This document shows, in pieces, positions 60,701 to 64,000 of a stretch of DNA of 64,000 bases; position 1 is the first letter of the stretch; every line of letters begins with the position of its first letter. The position numbers and the translations under genes are program-made. The notes below the pieces were generated by a model. The model saw only the letters and a program-made list of their open reading frames with translations, did not search any database and was not told the DNA's origin. The DNA is from Trichomonas tenax (Eukaryota; Parabasalia; Trichomonadida; Trichomonadidae), in contig JALKBU010000121.1 of NCBI GenBank assembly GCA_023091735.1, positions 1-64,000 on the forward strand, given 5' to 3'.

Positions 60701-62820
60701 GTTTCATTTTCCTTGAGATAGTTCTCAATTTGCTGCAAAAGTTCGTCGATTTCACTCTGCTGATTCTCGACTTTGCTCTTGAGTTCGTTGATTTGATTCT
60801 GTTTTGCTTCGTTGCCTTTCTTTAAATCATTAATTTCGTCGTTGTTTGATTTTTCATTTTCATTGTTTTCGAGCTGTTTCTTGAGATTTTCGATTTCGTG
60901 TTGAAGTTCTTTTGATTTCTCTTCATTTTGATTTTGTTTATTGTTTTCTTCTTTGAGATTTTCAATTTGTTTCTTTAATTCTTCAATTTTTTGCTTATGT
61001 TTGTTGTTTAATTCTTCAATTTCTTGCTTTTGCTTGTTGTTTAGTTCCTCGTTGTCTGATTTAGATGTCTGTGATAAAGCGAGTTGCTGCTTGAGGTCGT
61101 CGATCTGTGTAATTAAATTATCCTCGTTTTGTGATTTCTCGTCGAGATTTTCTTTGAGTGAATCAATGTCAGATTTCATCTCGTCAACCATTTTCGTTTT
61201 GTTTTCGAGTTTAGACTTCAAATCGCTGGATTTACTTTCGAGATCATCAATTTTCTTCTGCATTTCATGGACTTTGTTGCGTAATTCGTCATCAGAGACA
61301 TTCACGTTCATTTTAACTGGTTTGTTTTTGAGGATTATTCCGCATAAATCATCTTCGAATTCATTCCACAAACTATAGGATTGACTTCTTGATCCACCGA
61401 CAGCTTCATAGAGTGCATTGTCTCCAACAATAATCTCGCAGATATTTGAAACTAAATCGCATGGCTTTTCCTTGTACATCAAAAGAGAGCAAAGTAAAAC
61501 TGCGATCAAATGTCTGACATCATTTCTCATTGATTCGTCAGTAAACAAGACAACTAACTTGAAGAATAAGTTCTGCCCTTGCTCATTGAACAAATCAGCA
61601 CTAGAGGAGTCGTTGTTAACGTATGCAATAGCGAATCTCGTTGCTGGAGGAATTGCGTTTTTGATCATTGCAAAACTTTGCTCAAACATGAATTTCCAGG
61701 CTTCTTTGATGTCCGGATTGCATAATATTGAGATTGTTGCGATGTCGAACAATGCTGCTGATGGATTCTTTTGGAAAATTTGCTCAACAGTCTTGGCTGC
61801 TGTTTTTGATGACATTTCGACATTCGTGAAAAATTCGATGAAAAATTGGCTGAAAATTTCGCGTGATGATGTGTCTGATAAGTAAATTGAAATGAACTGC
61901 TCAAGGTATGGACCAACGCACTTGCAGCAGTCTTCGTTTTCTTTGATTAAAAGAGAAATCAAATTCAAATTTCCAGAGCGTTGATTGTTAACAGTAACAT
62001 GCTTGCAGCATGTTTCAATGATCTTTGTTGGAGCGACAGCACCTCTCAGAGATGCTGCACTGTCAGATGAAAATATTTCAGAAAGTAAATCGTAAGCAGT
62101 AGATTGCGTGAATTCGATCAATGGAAGTAACCTCTTGAGGTATCCTGATTCAACAAACAATTTCTGAGAAAACACGTTTCCATCAAGAATTGCATGAACA
62201 GTTTTCATAACGTTTGGTCTGTCGACTGAAATAAGGGCAGAAATCCTTTCCATGAGGTTGAAGCAAACGATTTGTTGGTAGTTTTCGCTTTTACTTACTA
62301 AAACTTGAATAAAGTTGATAAATTCGTCAATAATTTGTTCATTATCTGTATTAATATACGTAAAAAGCGTGGTCATATCCTGCTGGTTGTTTGTGAGGAC
62401 GTTTTGGAACAATTCAGTCTGGAATTTGCAAAGATTTGTCAATAATCTAATAATCGAAAGTTGTTTCTTCAAAACGTCCGTATTTCCCATCTGAACCAAG
62501 TTGTGAATCGTATTCTTCTGCTCGATGAATGTTTTTGCGTAAATTTCGTGCTTTTCTGTTTCTTTGTGAAGTAAATTTCCAATAATAACGAACAAATTTG
62601 ATATCATATCATCGTCGTCAGCATAGTCAGCGATAATATTGATAATTGAAGGAATTGCTTTGCTTCCGACTTCATTTGGATATTTTATGCTTAATTCTTT
62701 CAAATTTCTTAGACAGTTTTCGACTTCTTCGCCTCTCACGAGTAAATCCACCTGATTTTCAACGAATTCTTGCTCCGTGAGCTCAGGAGTAGCGAAAAAT
62801 ACACGTCGAATAAAAGCCAT
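57730..62820 (-). CDS. USO1: Vesicle-tethering protein p115/Uso1 homologue
   Basis: 1696 aa from ATG 62820 (MAFIRRVFFATPELTE). A longer frame begins 66 bp upstream, but its extension is unlike the family. The N-terminal 490 residues form an armadillo-type globular head similar to human p115: LRNLKELSIKYPNEVGSKAI, TFIEQKNTIHNLVQMGNTDV, QIVCFNLMERISALI, KLFVESGYLKRLLPLIEF. The rest is a very long coiled coil rich in Glu, Lys, Asn and Gln. p115/Uso1 tethers ER-Golgi vesicles downstream of Rab1. The head-plus-coiled-coil layout and head similarity make the call firm. The coiled part is about double that of the human protein, closer to yeast Uso1. Confidence 0.88.
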   Translation of the reverse strand: MAFIRRVFFATPELTEQEFVENQVDLLVRGEEVENCLRNLKELSIKYPNEVGSKAIPSIINIIADYADDDDMISNLFVIIGNLLHKETEKHEIYAKTFIEQKNTIHNLVQMGNTDVLKKQLSIIRLLTNLCKFQTELFQNVLTNNQQDMTTLFTYINTDNEQIIDEFINFIQVLVSKSENYQQIVCFNLMERISALISVDRPNVMKTVHAILDGNVFSQKLFVESGYLKRLLPLIEFTQSTAYDLLSEIFSSDSAASLRGAVAPTKIIETCCKHVTVNNQRSGNLNLISLLIKENEDCCKCVGPYLEQFISIYLSDTSSREIFSQFFIEFFTNVEMSSKTAAKTVEQIFQKNPSAALFDIATISILCNPDIKEAWKFMFEQSFAMIKNAIPPATRFAIAYVNNDSSSADLFNEQGQNLFFKLVVLFTDESMRNDVRHLIAVLLCSLLMYKEKPCDLVSNICEIIVGDNALYEAVGGSRSQSYSLWNEFEDDLCGIILKNKPVKMNVNVSDDELRNKVHEMQKKIDDLESKSSDLKSKLENKTKMVDEMKSDIDSLKENLDEKSQNEDNLITQIDDLKQQLALSQTSKSDNEELNNKQKQEIEELNNKHKQKIEELKKQIENLKEENNKQNQNEEKSKELQHEIENLKKQLENNENEKSNNDEINDLKKGNEAKQNQINELKSKVENQQSEIDELLQQIENYLKENETKQNEIEELKHRMNQTDDNQSNKMIDEFKDLIQKKEKENTDKDAQIEELKKQIEQIQQEKDEINERNEEIIETSQLGYNDKIDELANELQTKNAQINELQNELANIKQENAQKIEENQNEIEEYTKQIEESEKEISDLKEEIKKINDENKKQISNLKEENKKQIESLKEENKLMSDKLKQQEKESKVKISELEQMNDELAEKGDELVKENNEKNDLLSNLKEKNENLSKEIDQFSQDIENMKKERSNIEGTSEQQRSEITKLQENNKELKEEIERMKAEEEMCIEQLEEELKQSNDKVNELNFEIEKSQQKISFLNKQKESLEEENAKANKRIEDLMNTINNPEEQENTINKIEEDKKKELEECKKKISELESNIHNITQENNTEKQKLSTNINNLESQNEEVKKILDQANYSNDKFEKENEDLKKQIDELSNTVKALKDENKSLNEDFNNLKKSNEKLKNDVEKSNNDEKINNLTAKNKELEKENKSLSIKLEKQLETMKQNQDTYEEEIESLQEEIISQRDKIKDLEKKLEDSNENHEDEIEMIKQEYEDKIKNKGKEEQSVKDIKDQLAKAKSEIENLKNVAKVREEKINDLIEENGDLQDDKEILTKEVESKQKALDIMQVNDESVKKALEEVKSSNKSTEVTDLKRKLSVCEREKRDLEDQLNKMRVEDSNKIASLQQNANELRAKINLQSPQREFNQMKNQVSECKLKLEKLQNENNDLKEKLRTQKTDLRKTINELTKHFEGEISKAKASNKLSKTSEETLNEVSDLRRKVLMFDKENQKVTTQNIELKKQLERLSNIENAGKEASFKVARLTKKCSDLEEEVRMLRNKTSGNSDIEQKYLDTVTSSSKMSHEIQKLHDTVNDLTQKLSQAKMQHSQEKKEMQSQISSLQKRLDETNTELSTTRVENYNLLRDTKSNIYKLSELERSNAELRNETARTMQINQSMSNLSLNSSSMSADDSEYKKALRLIGKMWLMKNTEQDRK

Positions 62821-63077
62821 AATAAAATATAGAAAATAAACGGTATCTTTTCCATATTTTATGGGTTCAAATCCGGTTCCCCTCATCTTTTTGAACTATA
62901 TGTGTAAACTATTGAAATATTGAAAAAACCCGTAGTTTAAATTAGAATATTATCTTTTTGTGTATTTTTATATTTCAAAAATTTTGTAAACTATAGAAAA
63001 TTTTATGGAACTCTGAAGTTCGAGTTAGAGTATATTCGTTTTTTAAAAATTTGGTTTATCAAAATTAAACAGTTGTA
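62821..63077. other. Divergent promoter region
   Basis: 257 bp between the p115 start (minus) and the edge gene (plus). AT-rich; no AAAAGTG or TGNC-GTAAA word is visible. At 62,860-62,885 a GGTTCAAATCC word recalls a tRNA T-arm but has no partner stem. Confidence 0.5.
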
Positions 63078-64000
63078 ATGAGTTTTGTTCTCGACATATT
63101 AAAATGGATTAATGCCAATTATAGAGTTGGAATGGAACCACTGGTGATCAGTAAAGAGCTTGCTGACGCTTGTGAAGAAAAATTGCGCAAATCTAAATTC
63201 CCAGAAAATTTCAATACTAATAAACAGACCATCGAGTTCACTGAAAATATAACAATTGATAAAAATGCAAATAGTCAAGTTTCTCTCGTTATTATGCAGC
63301 AAATTGTCTCGAATTCAGGAAGAAAATTTTTCCTCCAATCGCCAAATGCTAAATGCATCGGATTGTCTTTCATAGTATCAAAGAAACGCATCAGAGGTTG
63401 CCTAATTCTTGATTTACCAGCGAAATTTAATTTCTCTAATAATTTGGAAGCAGTATACATCAAACCTATGGATCCACCTCCAGTCACAAAGCCCTCAACA
63501 CCCATTAAACATGTTCATTCTGATCCACCGAAATACGAAAAAATCAAAGAAATCAATTATATGCCAAAAATCTTTAATTTCCTTTCCAACATTCAAGAAT
63601 CGCCTACTTATGCAGAATTTTGCAACCAGATCAAATCTAAATGGACAGAAATTACAAACACTTCAATTGAACTTAAACATGATTTACTTACGCCAATGTT
63701 CTCCATTCACACTCAAATCGCTATAAAAGGACAAGAAATAGATAGTTCTGCATTTGAACCAATCACATCTCAATTCGAAGATTATAAAATTTCAATTATT
63801 AACATTGACACGAAAGATGAGTGCAAACAGTCCGCACAGAAAGTGATAGAGAATGTTACAGAAGCACTTCCAAAAGAAAACTATATTAAATTTACACATG
63901 CTTTAATTTCTAGCTTTGAAGCGTTTGAAGAACCATTTTATGTTATAATTATTGGGTGCATTAAAGCAGATGCTACAATTCCAACAGTTGAAAACACATT
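63078..64000 (+). CDS. Unknown protein, cut by the right edge
   Basis: ATG at 63078 opens a frame that runs without a stop to the window edge (307 codons). It begins MSFVLDILKWINANYRVGME. An Ile/Phe/Lys-rich region continues to about residue 120 (SFIVSKKRIRGCLILDLPA), then a Pro/His/Thr-rich linker (PPPVTKPSTPIKHVHSDPP) and a region with helical character (TYAEFCNQIKSKWTEITN). It has no recognisable domain or motif. It diverges from the p115 gene across a 257-bp spacer. The part seen looks cytosolic. The shorter frame at 63409-63726 in another phase is a shadow. Confidence 0.75.
   Translation, partial: MSFVLDILKWINANYRVGMEPLVISKELADACEEKLRKSKFPENFNTNKQTIEFTENITIDKNANSQVSLVIMQQIVSNSGRKFFLQSPNAKCIGLSFIVSKKRIRGCLILDLPAKFNFSNNLEAVYIKPMDPPPVTKPSTPIKHVHSDPPKYEKIKEINYMPKIFNFLSNIQESPTYAEFCNQIKSKWTEITNTSIELKHDLLTPMFSIHTQIAIKGQEIDSSAFEPITSQFEDYKISIINIDTKDECKQSAQKVIENVTEALPKENYIKFTHALISSFEAFEEPFYVIIIGCIKADATIPTVENT

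Noticed and set aside
57867..61885. Many Ser/Phe/Cys-rich plus-strand frames
   Set aside because: They are antisense shadows of the Glu/Lys/Gln-rich p115 coiled coil.
62855..62885. Possible tRNA 3' half (GGTTCAAATCC followed by CCCCTCA)
   Set aside because: The T-arm cannot pair properly and no matching acceptor, D or anticodon arm exists upstream.

Overview
The window reads as nuclear DNA of a trichomonad (parabasalid) protist such as Trichomonas or Tritrichomonas. It is AT-rich and its genes are uninterrupted. The gene families point the same way: BspA-like repeats, DUF3447/ankyrin proteins, small two-repeat Myb proteins, divergent Rab GTPases and kinases, a membrane subtilisin, and many decayed paralogues. 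Some genes have a TCA(C/T)(A/T)-type initiator 8-40 bp before the ATG, as described for T. vaginalis. The genus is an inference and cannot be proved from the sequence alone.

Layout. 1-4 kb: an edge gene, a decayed beta-helix-like surface gene, repeat copy 1 and a dead kinase. 5-18 kb: Myb gene, a 758-aa unknown, a dead pogo-type transposase, an ABC transporter, a 43-aa membrane microprotein missed by normal ORF cut-offs, a second Myb gene and a Rab. 18-28 kb: two more decayed surface genes, subtilisin, CLASP-like protein, ribosomal protein uL6. 28.6-30.6 kb: an island of AT-rich, partly broken virus- or transposon-like ORFs. 31-34 kb: kinase and MFS transporter. 34.7-41 kb: a degenerate zone with a TIR element (repeat copy 2), a tandem set of long hairpins, and pseudogenes of a surface protein, a HECT ligase and a BspA-like protein. 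42-52.7 kb: unknown 128-aa protein, Rab5-like GTPase, coiled-coil protein, eIF4E, aldose epimerase, small secreted protein and a P-loop protein with a repetitive charged tail. 52.8-64 kb: broken ankyrin gene, TRAPP-like subunit, small P-loop protein, a ~0.9-kb palindromic hairpin element, a coiled-coil protein, a p115/Uso1 homologue and a gene running off the right edge.

The intact genes are mainly housekeeping and secretory-traffic genes: two Rabs, a TRAPP-like subunit, p115, eIF4E, uL6 and CLASP. The fast-evolving surface, ankyrin, kinase, HECT and BspA copies are mostly broken.

The most interesting unexplained signals are: (1) two clusters of long hairpins, at 36.1-36.4 kb and 55.7-56.6 kb, where two related stems in the second cluster differ by paired, pairing-preserving changes; (2) an intergenic motif of the form TG(T/A/C)C-N2-GTAAA, clustered upstream of several genes and mostly on their coding strand; (3) a start-proximal AAAAGTGNCA element seen at about ten genes and pseudogenes; and (4) the 43-aa membrane microprotein.
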